Source: Paenibacillus pinisoli (GTDB taxonomy: Bacteria > Bacillota > Bacilli > Paenibacillales > Paenibacillaceae). From it: a stretch of 64,000 nucleotides of DNA. The stretch covers positions 62,001 to 126,000 of the forward strand of contig NZ_QXQB01000006.1 of the NCBI RefSeq assembly GCF_003605435.1, given 5' to 3'. A program made the position numbers and the translations under genes. Under the pieces are notes generated by a model. That model was given only the letters and a program-made list of their open reading frames with translations, did no database searches and was not told the origin of the DNA. Below are positions 25,819-34,663 of the stretch, piece by piece. Position 1 is the stretch's first letter. Each line of letters starts with the position of its first letter.

Positions 25819-26837
25819 TGGCTAGGGATGCACATGCGTATAGCATGGTGAAGAAGGGACGGAACAAGGCGGGGCTCATCGCCGTTGTCGGCATCGTGCT
25901 TGCCGTTGCCATACTGGTTGCGATTGGAATCGGCAGCGTACGGTTCTCTCCGCTGGAGTCTCTGTTGACCCTGATCGGCCAAGGCGATGACAGGTCGAAT
26001 ACCATTCTATGGGATATTCGGATTCCCCGCGTGCTGCTTGCTCTTATTATCGGAGCCAATCTGGCCGCTTCGGGCGCCCTGCTTCAAGCCGTCATGCTGA
26101 ATCCGCTGGCTGACCCCGGCCTTACCGGCGTCTCCAGCGGCGCTGCGGTGGCCGCGCTTTTCATTATGCTGGTGGTGCCTGGCTATTCGTCTTTCATTCC
26201 AATAGCGGCTATTGCCGGCGGAGGGTTCGCCGCTGTGATGGTCTATGCGATGGCTTGGAAGCGGGTGGGCGGATTTACGCCGATTCGAATTATCTTGTCC
26301 GGTGTCGCGATTAATGCCGTATTCGGCGGCGTCATCGGCTTGTTGTCCATTCTGTACAGCGATCGTCTGCCGGCTGCGCTTCAGTGGCTGAACGGCAGTC
26401 TTAACGGCAAAGGCATGGGTGATGTCATGGTCATCCTGCCTTATTCCATTGTGGGCTGGATCGCTGCGTTATTCTGTGTGCGCAAGGCCAATGTCCTTCG
26501 GCTTGGCGAGCAAACAGCGCATCATTTGGGGCAAAATATGAATCAAGTCCGGTTTGTGCTGTCGCTTGTTGCCGTCTATTTGGCTGCGGTCTCCGTATCG
26601 ACAGTCGGACTGGTAGGCTTCGTCGGTCTGGTCGTGCCGCATATTGCCCGTCTGCTAATCGGATCGGACTATCGCTTCAGCATGCCGCTGGGGCTTATGC
26701 TGGGCGCCATTGTGCTGCTTGTTGCGGACACCGCGGGGCGTTCGCTGTTCAGCCCGCTGCAAATTCCGGCAGGCATCATTATGGCGATAGCGGGAGGACC
26801 TTATTTTCTGTATCTCATGCGTAGGGGAGGCGCTTAA
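25818..26837 (+). CDS. FecCD-type heme/siderophore ABC permease
   Basis: The 339-residue permease has about ten helices, with the family motifs VLLALIIGANLAASGALLQA, NPLADPGLTGVSSGA and GLVGFVGLVVPHIARLLIG. The ATG overlaps the preceding stop codon (TAATG), so translation is coupled; Met-10 (25845) is a possible alternative start. It forms the channel with the ATPase that follows, the same arrangement as IsdF or HmuU. Confidence 0.9.
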   Translation: MARDAHAYSMVKKGRNKAGLIAVVGIVLAVAILVAIGIGSVRFSPLESLLTLIGQGDDRSNTILWDIRIPRVLLALIIGANLAASGALLQAVMLNPLADPGLTGVSSGAAVAALFIMLVVPGYSSFIPIAAIAGGGFAAVMVYAMAWKRVGGFTPIRIILSGVAINAVFGGVIGLLSILYSDRLPAALQWLNGSLNGKGMGDVMVILPYSIVGWIAALFCVRKANVLRLGEQTAHHLGQNMNQVRFVLSLVAVYLAAVSVSTVGLVGFVGLVVPHIARLLIGSDYRFSMPLGLMLGAIVLLVADTAGRSLFSPLQIPAGIIMAIAGGPYFLYLMRRGGA

Positions 26838-26839
26838 GC

Positions 26840-27655
26840 ATGCTTCATGTACACTCGTTGCAAATCGGTTATGCGGATCGTACGGTCGTCAGAGATTTCT
26901 CCCTTGATGTAAAGGAGGGGGAAGTCGTCTCGATTATTGGCCCCAATGGATCGGGAAAATCAACGATTCTGAAGGCCATTACGCGAGTTATTCCCTGCCA
27001 GTCAGGAAAGGTCTGCATTGCCGATCGAGAGCTCGCCGCGCTTAGTTCGAAGCAATTGGCCCAGATGATGTGCATGTTATGCCAATCGAACAGCAGTCCC
27101 TCCGACATGACGGTGGAGGAGCTGGTCAGTTACGGGAGATTGCCGCATAAGAAATGGTATGAGCGGCTTGGCGGGGAAGACCGGGAGATTGTAGAGTGGG
27201 CGCTGCATCATACCGGCATGCATGCGTACCGGGAGCGGCTTGTTGTCTCCCTGTCAGGCGGGGAAGCGCAGCGCGCGTGGCTGGCGATGGCGCTTGCCCA
27301 GCGTCCCAAGGTGCTGCTGCTTGATGAGCCAACCACTTATCTCGATATCGGACATCAGCTGGAAGTGCTGGAGCTGGTGCGCAAGCTGAACAAAGAGCTT
27401 AATCTGACCGTGGTCATGGTGCTGCATGATCTGAATCATGCCAGCGTCTACAGCGATAAAGTATGCGTACTGAAGGATGGCCAGACATGCGTATACGGAA
27501 AGCCGCAGGAAGTGTTTACGATGGAGTTGATCCGCAGCGTCTACGGAGTCGAGACGGATATACAGAGACAGGGACAGGACGAGGCTCCGCGCATTCATAT
27601 TTTAAGAAAAATCCAAGAGGAAAGCAGGGATCCCATTGAAAGCATTGGATATTGA
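26840..27655 (+). CDS. Heme/siderophore ABC transporter ATP-binding protein
   Basis: The 271-residue FecE/HmuV-type ATPase has Walker A GPNGSGKST, signature LSGGEAQRAW, Walker B VLLLDEPT and switch motif MVLHDLNHA. AGGGGAGG is about 10 nt before the ATG, 2 nt after the permease stop. Its last 20 nt overlap the start of the HugZ-like gene, so the four genes form one operon. Confidence 0.92.
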   Translation: MLHVHSLQIGYADRTVVRDFSLDVKEGEVVSIIGPNGSGKSTILKAITRVIPCQSGKVCIADRELAALSSKQLAQMMCMLCQSNSSPSDMTVEELVSYGRLPHKKWYERLGGEDREIVEWALHHTGMHAYRERLVVSLSGGEAQRAWLAMALAQRPKVLLLDEPTTYLDIGHQLEVLELVRKLNKELNLTVVMVLHDLNHASVYSDKVCVLKDGQTCVYGKPQEVFTMELIRSVYGVETDIQRQGQDEAPRIHILRKIQEESRDPIESIGY

Positions 27656-28145
27656 CGCCGTGAAAGAGCAGTATCTGCAGTTCACCGACAGCTTGAAGAC
27701 GGTCATGCTGAGCACGATCAGTGCTGATGGCGTTCCATTTATTTCGTACGCGCCATTCATCAAGCATGAAGGCAAGCTTTACATCTACATCAGCCGCATT
27801 GCCAACCATTACCGCTATATGGAGGAGAATCCGAGCGTGGACGTCATGCTCATCGAGGATGAGAGTCATACGGCTAATCTGTTCGCGCGCCAGCGCGCCC
27901 GGTTCGTCGGACGCGCCGTTAATCTGGGTGAAACTGAGCCGGAGGAGATCTTCGCGAAGTTCAGCGAGCGGTTCGGCAAAAACATGATCGGCATGCTGCG
28001 CGGTCTGGACTTCTCCCTGTTCGAGCTGACTCTGTCGGAAGGACGTTATGTTGCGGGCTTCGGTCAAGCCTTCGATATTGATCTGGCGGGCGAGCAGTTC
28101 GTGCATGTCGCGCGTGACGGTCATCAGCAGTCCGGAAAGAAGTAG
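27636..28145 (+). CDS. HugZ/HutZ-like heme-degrading protein
   Basis: The 169-residue protein has the split-barrel flavin-binding-like fold of the pyridoxamine-phosphate-oxidase superfamily, with TVMLSTISADGVPFISYAPF and YIYISRIANHYRYMEENPSV as in HugZ/HutZ proteins. Those release iron from imported heme in the cytoplasm. The start is a TTG at 27636 inside the ATPase gene, with a CAGGGA site upstream. Its place after a Fur-controlled importer supports heme iron release. A generic flavin oxidoreductase remains possible. Confidence 0.82.
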   Translation: MKALDIDAVKEQYLQFTDSLKTVMLSTISADGVPFISYAPFIKHEGKLYIYISRIANHYRYMEENPSVDVMLIEDESHTANLFARQRARFVGRAVNLGETEPEEIFAKFSERFGKNMIGMLRGLDFSLFELTLSEGRYVAGFGQAFDIDLAGEQFVHVARDGHQQSGKK

Positions 28146-28193
28146 GTGAAGCCGCAATAACACTATATCTTAACAGCGTTCAGGAGGGAATGG

Positions 28194-28664
28194 ATGTCGA
28201 CAATTGCGACAGTGCTTCCGGTATGGGAAGCGATTCAAAGCCGATTTCATAAAATGGTGAAGGGACTGGCTGAGGAAGACTTGAGCCTGGCGATCGGACC
28301 AGCGTCCATCGGCTATATGCTCCGGCATAATGCGGAAGTGGAGTATATGTTCGCCGAGTGGTTTTTTGGCCGGAAGATGCCGGGGGACCTTGAGGTTATG
28401 ACAAGCCGGGGACCTCGGGGCGGCGGCGAGAAGCCGATATTCTCGAATCTATGCGAGCTGGTCGAATTGCTGGAGGCGTCTAACGCTTTCCTGATCACAG
28501 CGATGAAAGAGCTGCAGGAGGAGAAATGGCATGAGCCGGTGGAATCTCCAATGGGGCCGTCTGCTCCGATTGAAGCCATTGGCCGATTGATGTACCATAC
28601 CGGCATTCATGCCGGTCAAATCTCGCTCATTCAGAAGAATGCACCGGCAGTTAAGGCGCAGTAA
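28194..28664 (+). CDS. DinB-like putative metalloenzyme
   Basis: The 156-residue four-helix-bundle protein of the DinB/YfiT superfamily keeps the three metal-binding histidines: H45 (MLRHNAEVEYMF), H135 and H139 (LMYHTGIHAGQI). Some members are thiol-dependent transferases, but most have no known substrate. AGGAGG precedes the ATG. It is separated from the heme operon by 48 nt with no clear terminator, so it may be partly co-transcribed. Confidence 0.85.
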   Translation: MSTIATVLPVWEAIQSRFHKMVKGLAEEDLSLAIGPASIGYMLRHNAEVEYMFAEWFFGRKMPGDLEVMTSRGPRGGGEKPIFSNLCELVELLEASNAFLITAMKELQEEKWHEPVESPMGPSAPIEAIGRLMYHTGIHAGQISLIQKNAPAVKAQ

Positions 28665-28700
28665 TCAGCGATAATAGTTGTAATAGGCTGGAATCTGTTG

Positions 28701-28747
28701 TACAAAGAGAGTAGGTGCCGGACAAGGCGGCGCATACTCTTTTTTGG
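28701..28747 (+). terminator. Possible terminator after the DinB-like gene
   Basis: AAAGAG near 28703 and CTCTTT near 28738 bracket a GC-rich imperfect stem followed by T6. Pairing in the middle is interrupted. Confidence 0.5.
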
Positions 28748-28784
28748 TATGCCTGCGGACAGGGCGAGTTGTAGGAGGGATTGC

Positions 28785-29150
28785 ATGTTATCCAGGGAAG
28801 AGTGGGCGCAATATTGTATGGAGCATCGAGGGGCGAAGGAGGATTATCCTTTTGGACCGGACCCGCTAGTGATGAAGGTTGGCGGCAAGATGTTTGCTCT
28901 GATCGGCGTAAACGATGGAATCGTGAATATATCGCTGAAGTGCGAGCCGCATATGGCGGAGCTGCTGAGGCTGGAGCATGAAGCGGTCAAGCCGGGGTAC
29001 CACTTGAACAAGAAGCATTGGAATACCGTTACGATAGACGGAACCGTTCCATCGGATGAAGTGAAGTCGATGATTGACCATTCTTATGATTTGGTGGCAA
29101 AAAGCTTGACCAAAGCGCAGCGGGCGCTGCTTGCCGAAGGTGAATTCTGA
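28785..29150 (+). CDS. YjbR/MmcQ family protein
   Basis: The 121-residue protein starts at ATG 28785 with AGGAGG (28773-28778) 6 nt upstream; a longer open frame from 28698 has no ribosome site. It shows the family pattern of an N-terminal helix, DYPFGPDPLVMKVGGKMFAL and PGYHLNKKHWNTV. The fold is a small alpha/beta double-wing like that of CyaY, and members are often called DNA-binding, without firm proof. Confidence 0.87.
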   Translation: MLSREEWAQYCMEHRGAKEDYPFGPDPLVMKVGGKMFALIGVNDGIVNISLKCEPHMAELLRLEHEAVKPGYHLNKKHWNTVTIDGTVPSDEVKSMIDHSYDLVAKSLTKAQRALLAEGEF

Positions 29151-29165
29151 GGATAGAAGCAGTGG

Positions 29166-29192
29166 AAATCACCTTGCGAAAGGTGATTTTTT
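29166..29192 (+). terminator. Terminator of the YjbR gene
   Basis: AAATCACCTT (29166-29175), loop GCGA, AAGGTGATTT (29180-29189), then T residues. Confidence 0.85.
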
Positions 29193-29298
29193 ATGTACAA
29201 TGTGAAACAATTCGTGCTTAATCGATACTCAAGCTATAGCCAAAATGATAGAATTTAGGATATACATAACAGCTCGGTTTAGACAGGGGGGAACGGCG

Positions 29299-29760
29299 AT
29301 TAAGGTTCAGATCGACATCAAGGATCAATACGATGAGACAGTAGTCACGATACAGGCGAAGGATTGGACGGAGGAAATCTCGGAGCTTGTGAAGCGGATC
29401 AAAAGCCCGATGACCAAGAGGCTCGTCGGCGTTCAAGATGAACGCTCGGTTCTGCTGGAGCCGAGCGATATCGATTACGTATACGCTGAGAATCGCAAAG
29501 TATACGCCTCGATGAACCGGCAAAGCATTGAGCTGAAGATGAAGCTCTACGAGATTGAAGATTTGCTTATTCCGCATCAATTTATGCGCTTCTCCAAGTC
29601 AGTTATCGGCAATGTAGAGCAGATAGCACGGTTTGAGCTATCCTTTAACGGCAACCTGTGCGTCCACTTCAAGACGGGCAGCAAAGAGTATGTATCACGA
29701 TCTTACGTGGCACAGCTTAAGCAGAAGCTCATATGGGGGGATAGCAAAGATGGCGAGTGA
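29299..29760 (+). CDS. LytTR-type DNA-binding regulator, probable AUU start
   Basis: A LytTR domain (about residues 55-150, with DIDYVYAENRKVYA, YEIEDLLIPHQFMRFSKSVIGN and RSYVAQLKQKL) follows a short N-terminal region; there is no receiver domain. The only strong ribosome site is GGGGGG at 29286-29291, which points to the ATT at 29299 and gives 153 residues starting (M)KVQIDIKDQYDET. The one standard in-frame start upstream, ATG 29245, has no such site and lies inside a -10-like TGATAGAAT. Partner of the DUF3021 gene it overlaps by 11 nt. Confidence 0.75.
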   Translation: MKVQIDIKDQYDETVVTIQAKDWTEEISELVKRIKSPMTKRLVGVQDERSVLLEPSDIDYVYAENRKVYASMNRQSIELKMKLYEIEDLLIPHQFMRFSKSVIGNVEQIARFELSFNGNLCVHFKTGSKEYVSRSYVAQLKQKLIWGDSKDGE

Positions 29761-30160
29761 AATTTTCAAACGGGTTATGCTGGGCTTCGGCTGCTCGGCC
29801 ATTATTTTGCTGGCTGTGCTGACAGGCCTGATGATGAAGGATGCAGTCGTTCCTGCCAAAATCTTGTGGTGGAATCTGCTGGGGAGCATGTTCATGGGCG
29901 CATATTTTGGCGCGGCATCATTTATATTCGAATACGACCGCTGGAGTCCGCTGAAGCAGCTGGTCATTCATTTCATGATGTCGATCGCATTGTTTTTCCC
30001 GATTGCAATAGGGGTGGGCTGGATTCCGCCGGCGCCGCTGCCTATTATTCTCGGCTGCCTGATGTTTATCGTAACATACTCTATCTTCTGGCTCGGCTTC
30101 CGCTACTACTTCACGAAACAAGCCGAAGCGCTCAATGCATCCGTCCAAAAGGAACGTTAA
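29750..30160 (+). CDS. DUF3021 family membrane protein
   Basis: The 136-residue protein has four helices at about 12-32, 40-62, 72-92 and 96-118. It matches the layout of DUF3021 proteins, which are almost always encoded next to a small LytTR regulator and probably restrain or signal to it (inference from the family). The ATG at 29750 has GGGGGG about 10 nt upstream and overlaps the LytTR gene. The open frame extends upstream to 29633 but only as overlap with that gene. Confidence 0.82.
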   Translation: MASEIFKRVMLGFGCSAIILLAVLTGLMMKDAVVPAKILWWNLLGSMFMGAYFGAASFIFEYDRWSPLKQLVIHFMMSIALFFPIAIGVGWIPPAPLPIILGCLMFIVTYSIFWLGFRYYFTKQAEALNASVQKER

Positions 30161-30215
30161 GCCATGAAGCATGACGCGGAAAGAAAGCAGTCCCAGCAAA
30201 AATAAGCTGTCTCCA

Positions 30216-30260
30216 AGATGGCGGTGCAGGTATAAAAACCTGGCACCGCCATCTTTTCAT
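30216..30260. terminator. Terminator between convergent DUF3021 and AraC genes
   Basis: AAGATGGCGGTGC-AGGT pairs with ACCT-GGCACCGCCATCTT (30216-30256), one bulged G, loop ATAAAA, followed by TTTT. The symmetric stem can serve both directions. Confidence 0.8.
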
Positions 30261-30288
30261 TTTCGCCGGAACATCCCATTATAGATTG

Positions 30289-31140
30289 TCAATCAAGATC
30301 GGGTTTATTGGCTTGACGGTACTTCAGCGGCGAGAAGCCGGTAATCTCCTTAAAGATGCGCCCAAAATGCGTCATGCTCTCAAAGCCGACCTTCTCCGCG
30401 ATATCGGCTACCTTCAGCGTGCTTCCCGTCAGGAGCTGGCGCGCTTCCTTAATCCGCACATTGTTGAGATATTCCGTGAACGTAAACCCTGTATTCTCCC
30501 GAAACATCTTGCAGAAATAGGAGGAGCTGATATAGAAGCGGCTGGAAATGCTCTGGATCGTCTGGGCTTCATGATAATGCTGGTTTAAGTAATCGACGAT
30601 TTCGAATATTTTGCGGTTCATCGGATTGTTTCCGTGATGCTCGGCTGCGGGCAAGGTGGCCGTCTTGCGGTGGATGAATATGAGCAGCTCGAACAGCAGC
30701 GTCTTCAAATAATATTCATACCCGGGGGGCTGCTTGGTGAATTCGGCAATCATTTTGTCGAAGAGCTTCTCGATCATGCTTTGCTCTTGCCCGTTCAGAG
30801 GCATGAAGTTTTTGCCGCTGGAGAAGCTGGACAGCACATGAAAGCTGTCATTGTATGGAAACATATCCTCAAGAAATTCCTCTTGAAAAAGGAGCGTAAT
30901 CCGCTCGAATGATTCCTTGCTGGAATTGACCAGCTTATGAATCTCGTTCTCGTTGATAATCAGCAAAGCGCCTCCAACAACCTGATAGCTCTTGTCTTCA
31001 ATGAAGTAGCTGATATCTCCCGACACCAGATAAAAAATCTCATATCCGTTGTGGTAATGGCGGCTTGGCATGCTCGTATTTTCTTTCCGTTCACGGCTGA
31101 TATCGAAGTGGGAAGCGGCATAGAAGTTGGTCTCGGACAT
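30289..31140 (-). CDS. AraC family transcriptional regulator with cupin-like sensor
   Basis: 283 residues from the ATG at 31140, chosen because AAAGGTGG lies 9 nt upstream; an in-frame ATG at 31170 directly abuts its AAAGG and is unlikely. The N-terminal half is a cupin-like ligand-binding domain (RHYHNGYEIFYLVSGDISYF). The C-terminal AraC domain (last 100 residues) has ISSSYFCKMFRENTGFTFTE and VGFESMTHFGRIFKEITGFS. It is divergent from a sugar ABC transporter, which it probably controls. Confidence 0.9.
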   Translation of the reverse strand: MSETNFYAASHFDISRERKENTSMPSRHYHNGYEIFYLVSGDISYFIEDKSYQVVGGALLIINENEIHKLVNSSKESFERITLLFQEEFLEDMFPYNDSFHVLSSFSSGKNFMPLNGQEQSMIEKLFDKMIAEFTKQPPGYEYYLKTLLFELLIFIHRKTATLPAAEHHGNNPMNRKIFEIVDYLNQHYHEAQTIQSISSRFYISSSYFCKMFRENTGFTFTEYLNNVRIKEARQLLTGSTLKVADIAEKVGFESMTHFGRIFKEITGFSPLKYRQANKPDLD

Positions 31141-31383
31141 GGGCCTGCCACCTTTATACATAATATCCATCCTTTAATTCAATAGAAGATATGTTGAAAA
31201 ATAACGAAGTAGATAAGATGTGTGCAGATAATTCATACTATCACATGCTATATTGATAGGCAACAAGCCATAACAACAGTGGGTGATGCAGCAGCTAGAG
31301 ATGGTGAGGATCGTTGAAAGTTTGGGGTTCGTTGGTTTGACATGTTGTGAAGATGGGTTCAAAAAAACAAATCGGAGGGTGTC

Positions 31384-32763
31384 ATGAAAAATCCATTAAC
31401 AAAACGCATGTTTCTGATGAGTGTGCTTCTAATGTTTGCGGTATCCGCAGTGCTGTCCGCTTGCGGCAATTCGGCTAATACGAACGAAGGCAGCAACGGC
31501 GGAGAGAAAAATACAGGCGGAGAGAAGGTCGAAATCGTATGGGTAATGGCCGCAGATCCGGACAAGAAAGCATGGCAGGATGCAGTTATTGCCAGCTTTG
31601 AGGAGAGCCATCCCAATGTGAAGGTTCGGCTTGAGAATATTCCCTACGATCAATTCGATCAGAAGCTGACCACCTTGATCTCCAGCGGCAAAGCGCCGGA
31701 TGTGTGGAATCCGAATCAGGCGGACAGCGGATTTGCGACTTACATGAAGATGGGCGCACTGAAGGATCTGACGCCATATATCGAGAATGGCGCTCCTGAG
31801 CTCAAGACAATGGACCCGAATTTGCTCAATATCTACAAAATCGACGGCAAAAACTACGGCATCCCGCTCGTAAGCAATGCCACCTATCTCTACTACAACA
31901 AGGACTTATTCGATGCAGCCGGTCTGCCCTATCCTACAACCGACTGGGATGATCAATCCTGGAACTTCGACGCCATGCTGGAGACCGCTCAGAAGCTGTC
32001 CCATGACGTAGGCGATGCGCGCAAGCAAGTATTCGGCTTCTCCAGCGCTCTGAGCGCCAATGCGATGACATGGATGTTCGGCGGAGACTTGTTCAAACCG
32101 GAAGCGTATACAACCGGCGTGATGGGCGAGCCTGATCTGATGAAGCCGATTAATATCGAGGCTTTGCAGTTCAATGTGGATTTGATCAACAAATACAAGG
32201 TGGCTCCGGATGCGGAGACGGTAGCGGCATCCTCGCAGCTGGGCGATCCGTTCCTGACCGGCAAGGTCGGCATGTACATTACCGGCGGCTGGGGCCTTGG
32301 CTCCTACAAGCAAGCGGAATTCAATTGGGGCGTAGCGGCGGTTCCTTATCATGAGGGACGCAAGGTCACGCTGTTCGTCGATCCGTGGAGCATCTCGGCA
32401 ACGAGCAAGCATCCTGATGAGGCTTGGGAGTTCGTCCGTCACTTGGCGGATCCGGCTGAGGGCGGGGGCGCTTACCGCTATATGAATGATGTGGGCAGAA
32501 CGCCGGCAGACTCCAGCTTGTTCAAGCTGTGGTATGAGAAGATGGGTGCGGAGATCGGCATGAATCCCGAGGCGTTCAAGCAAGTTCACGAAGGCTCGAT
32601 CAAGTATGGACGCGAGGCGGAGAATCATCTGATCGTCCAATTCAACACGATTCTGGAGACGATGAACCAGTCGCTCTATCAGGTGTGGGGCGGCAAGCGG
32701 AGCGTCACCGACGGTTTGAATGTGCTGAACGATAACCTCCTGTCGCTGAAATTGGACCACTAG
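31384..32763 (+). CDS. Sugar ABC transporter lipoprotein binding protein, second system
   Basis: The 459-residue family-1 binding protein has a lipobox ending VLSAC (about C27), an Asn/Gly/Glu-rich linker and a core starting EIVWVMAADPDKKAWQDAVI. GGAGGGTG precedes the ATG. TTGACA at 31337-31342 is a possible -35, but no good -10 follows it. Like the first sugar system, the gene ends in an intercistronic hairpin and the operon has no ATPase. Substrate unknown. Confidence 0.9.
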   Translation: MKNPLTKRMFLMSVLLMFAVSAVLSACGNSANTNEGSNGGEKNTGGEKVEIVWVMAADPDKKAWQDAVIASFEESHPNVKVRLENIPYDQFDQKLTTLISSGKAPDVWNPNQADSGFATYMKMGALKDLTPYIENGAPELKTMDPNLLNIYKIDGKNYGIPLVSNATYLYYNKDLFDAAGLPYPTTDWDDQSWNFDAMLETAQKLSHDVGDARKQVFGFSSALSANAMTWMFGGDLFKPEAYTTGVMGEPDLMKPINIEALQFNVDLINKYKVAPDAETVAASSQLGDPFLTGKVGMYITGGWGLGSYKQAEFNWGVAAVPYHEGRKVTLFVDPWSISATSKHPDEAWEFVRHLADPAEGGGAYRYMNDVGRTPADSSLFKLWYEKMGAEIGMNPEAFKQVHEGSIKYGREAENHLIVQFNTILETMNQSLYQVWGGKRSVTDGLNVLNDNLLSLKLDH

Positions 32764-32787
32764 CAGCCAGAGCTTGAATTACATGAT

Positions 32788-32830
32788 GGCCAGACGGACG
32801 CCTGGCACTAGGAGGGTGTCCGTCTAGGCC
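32788..32830 (+). other. Intercistronic hairpin behind the second binding-protein gene
   Basis: GGCCAGACGGAC (32788-32799) pairs with GTCCGTCT-A-GGCC (32818-32830), 12 bp with one bulged A. There is no T-tract, and the permease ribosome site GGAGG follows. It holds the same position as the hairpin at 15251-15287 in the first sugar operon. Confidence 0.65.
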
Positions 32831-32844
32831 AATGGAGGTAGCTT

Positions 32845-33744
32845 ATGAGAAAGCTTTCGCTGGCGATGAAACGCGAGGAGCGGTCGTTCTGGGTTTTTAT
32901 AGCCCCGTGGTTTATCGGGTTTATATGCTTCACCGGAGGACCGATTCTCGCTTCGCTGCTGCTCAGCTTTACCGAATACAATGTCATCTCGTCTCCGAAA
33001 TTTGCGGGCATTAGCAATTACAGCACGCTCTTCGGCGACCGGCTGTTCTACAAATCGTTATCGGTGACGCTGTATTACAGTGTAATGGCCGTGCCCTTTA
33101 CGGTTGTCACTTCCTTGATCATTGCAACGCTGCTGAACAATAAGATTAAAGGGCAATCGCTGCTTCGCACGCTTTATTATGCGCCTAGCATCATATCCGG
33201 GGTAGCCGTATCGTTCCTGTGGTCCTGGCTGCTTAATCCGCAGTTCGGCGTCGTCAACTCCGTCCTGTACGACTGGTTCGGCATTCAGGGGCCGGGCTGG
33301 TTCACGAGCCCGGATACGGTCGTGCCTTCAATGGTGCTCATGCAATTGACGGCATCGGGCAGCACAATGGTCATTTTCCTTGCAGCCTTGCAGTCGCTGC
33401 CTAAGGATCTATATGAGGCGGCTTCCTTGGAAGGAGCAAGCGCCTTTGTGAAATTCCGCAAAATTACAGTGCCGCTTATTTCGCCTGTAATCTTGTTCAA
33501 TACCATTATCAGCATGATTGGATCGCTGCAGATCTTTACGGAAGCCTACGTGATTACTAAGGGAGGTCCGGACTGGAACTCCTATTTCTACGTGTATTAT
33601 CTGTTCGATACGGCCTTCAAGCAATTCCGGATGGGATACGCCTCCGCGCAGGCGTGGATATTGTTCCTGCTCATCTTCGCGCTGACGCTCGTATCGCTAT
33701 GGGGCTCCAAAAAATTCGTCCATTATGAATACGACTCGAAGTGA
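32845..33744 (+). CDS. Sugar ABC transporter permease (MalF/UgpA type), second system
   Basis: The 299-residue permease has six helices and an EAA loop YEAASLEGASAFVKFRKITV near residues 190-210. GGAGG is 7 nt before the ATG. It overlaps nothing upstream and is separated from the next permease by 13 nt. Confidence 0.9.
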   Translation: MRKLSLAMKREERSFWVFIAPWFIGFICFTGGPILASLLLSFTEYNVISSPKFAGISNYSTLFGDRLFYKSLSVTLYYSVMAVPFTVVTSLIIATLLNNKIKGQSLLRTLYYAPSIISGVAVSFLWSWLLNPQFGVVNSVLYDWFGIQGPGWFTSPDTVVPSMVLMQLTASGSTMVIFLAALQSLPKDLYEAASLEGASAFVKFRKITVPLISPVILFNTIISMIGSLQIFTEAYVITKGGPDWNSYFYVYYLFDTAFKQFRMGYASAQAWILFLLIFALTLVSLWGSKKFVHYEYDSK

Positions 33745-33757
33745 AGGAGGCGCCATT

Positions 33758-34618
33758 ATGATGAAAGCTTCAACATCCGGCCGATTCGGCGAGCTGCGTC
33801 CGATTCAGAAAATCGTCATTTATGTGCTACTTTATGGCGGCGTGCTCTTGTTCGCGTTCCCGCTGTTCTGGATGCTGTCCACGTCCCTGAAGACGATTGG
33901 CGAGATTCACCGCGTGCCGATGACCTGGATTCCGTCGGAAATTCAGTGGAGCAATTACAAGCAGATCTTTATCGATGCCCCACTCGCCCGGTTCCTCTGG
34001 AACTCGATGTGGTATTCGGCTGTAACGGTAGCGGCGGTAGTCTTCACGTCCTCCATGGCAGCATTCGCATTCGCACGGCTGCGGGCGCGCGGCAGCCTGC
34101 TTCTATTCGGGCTTGTGCTCAGCACGATGATGATTCCGTCCCAGGTGACGTTGATTCCGCAATATTTGCTGTTCACCAAGCTCGGGTGGACAGGAACATA
34201 TTTGCCGCTTGTCATTCCGGCTTTTACTGCAAGCGCCTTTACCATCTTCCTGATGCGCCAGTTTTATCTCGGCATCTCGAAGGAGCTGGATGAGGCGGTC
34301 AAGATTGACGGGGGAAGCCATTTCACGATGTACTTCCGCATTATGATCCCGCTGTCTATGCCGGCCTTTGCAACGGCAGCGATTCTGGAGCTGATATCGC
34401 GATGGAATGATCTGTTCGGTCCGCTTATTTATTTGGACGACATGACCAAATATCCGATTTCGCTTGGTCTTGCCAATTTTACGGCGGCCTATGGCGCTAC
34501 GCCATGGCATCTGCTGATGGCAGCTTCGCTTATTGCGATATTGCCGCTATTGATCCTGTTCTTTTTTGCCCAAAAATATTTCATTCAAGGCATTGTTATA
34601 TCCGGCTCTAAGGGCTAG
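33758..34618 (+). CDS. Sugar ABC transporter permease (MalG/UgpE type), second system
   Basis: The 286-residue permease has six helices and an EAA loop LDEAVKIDGGSHFTMYFRI near residues 175-195. The ATG at 33758 has AAGGAGG (33744-33750) 7 nt upstream; the next codon is also ATG. An open frame back to 33725 overlaps the previous gene and is not needed. Confidence 0.9.
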   Translation: MMKASTSGRFGELRPIQKIVIYVLLYGGVLLFAFPLFWMLSTSLKTIGEIHRVPMTWIPSEIQWSNYKQIFIDAPLARFLWNSMWYSAVTVAAVVFTSSMAAFAFARLRARGSLLLFGLVLSTMMIPSQVTLIPQYLLFTKLGWTGTYLPLVIPAFTASAFTIFLMRQFYLGISKELDEAVKIDGGSHFTMYFRIMIPLSMPAFATAAILELISRWNDLFGPLIYLDDMTKYPISLGLANFTAAYGATPWHLLMAASLIAILPLLILFFFAQKYFIQGIVISGSKG

Positions 34619-34663
34619 CCGAAATGGATCCATCATTCATCACATATTTATCGGAGGTAACTT

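Noticed and set aside
31337..31342. TTGACA as the -35 of the second sugar operon
   Set aside because: No -10-like hexamer lies 16-18 bp downstream, so I did not call a promoter there.
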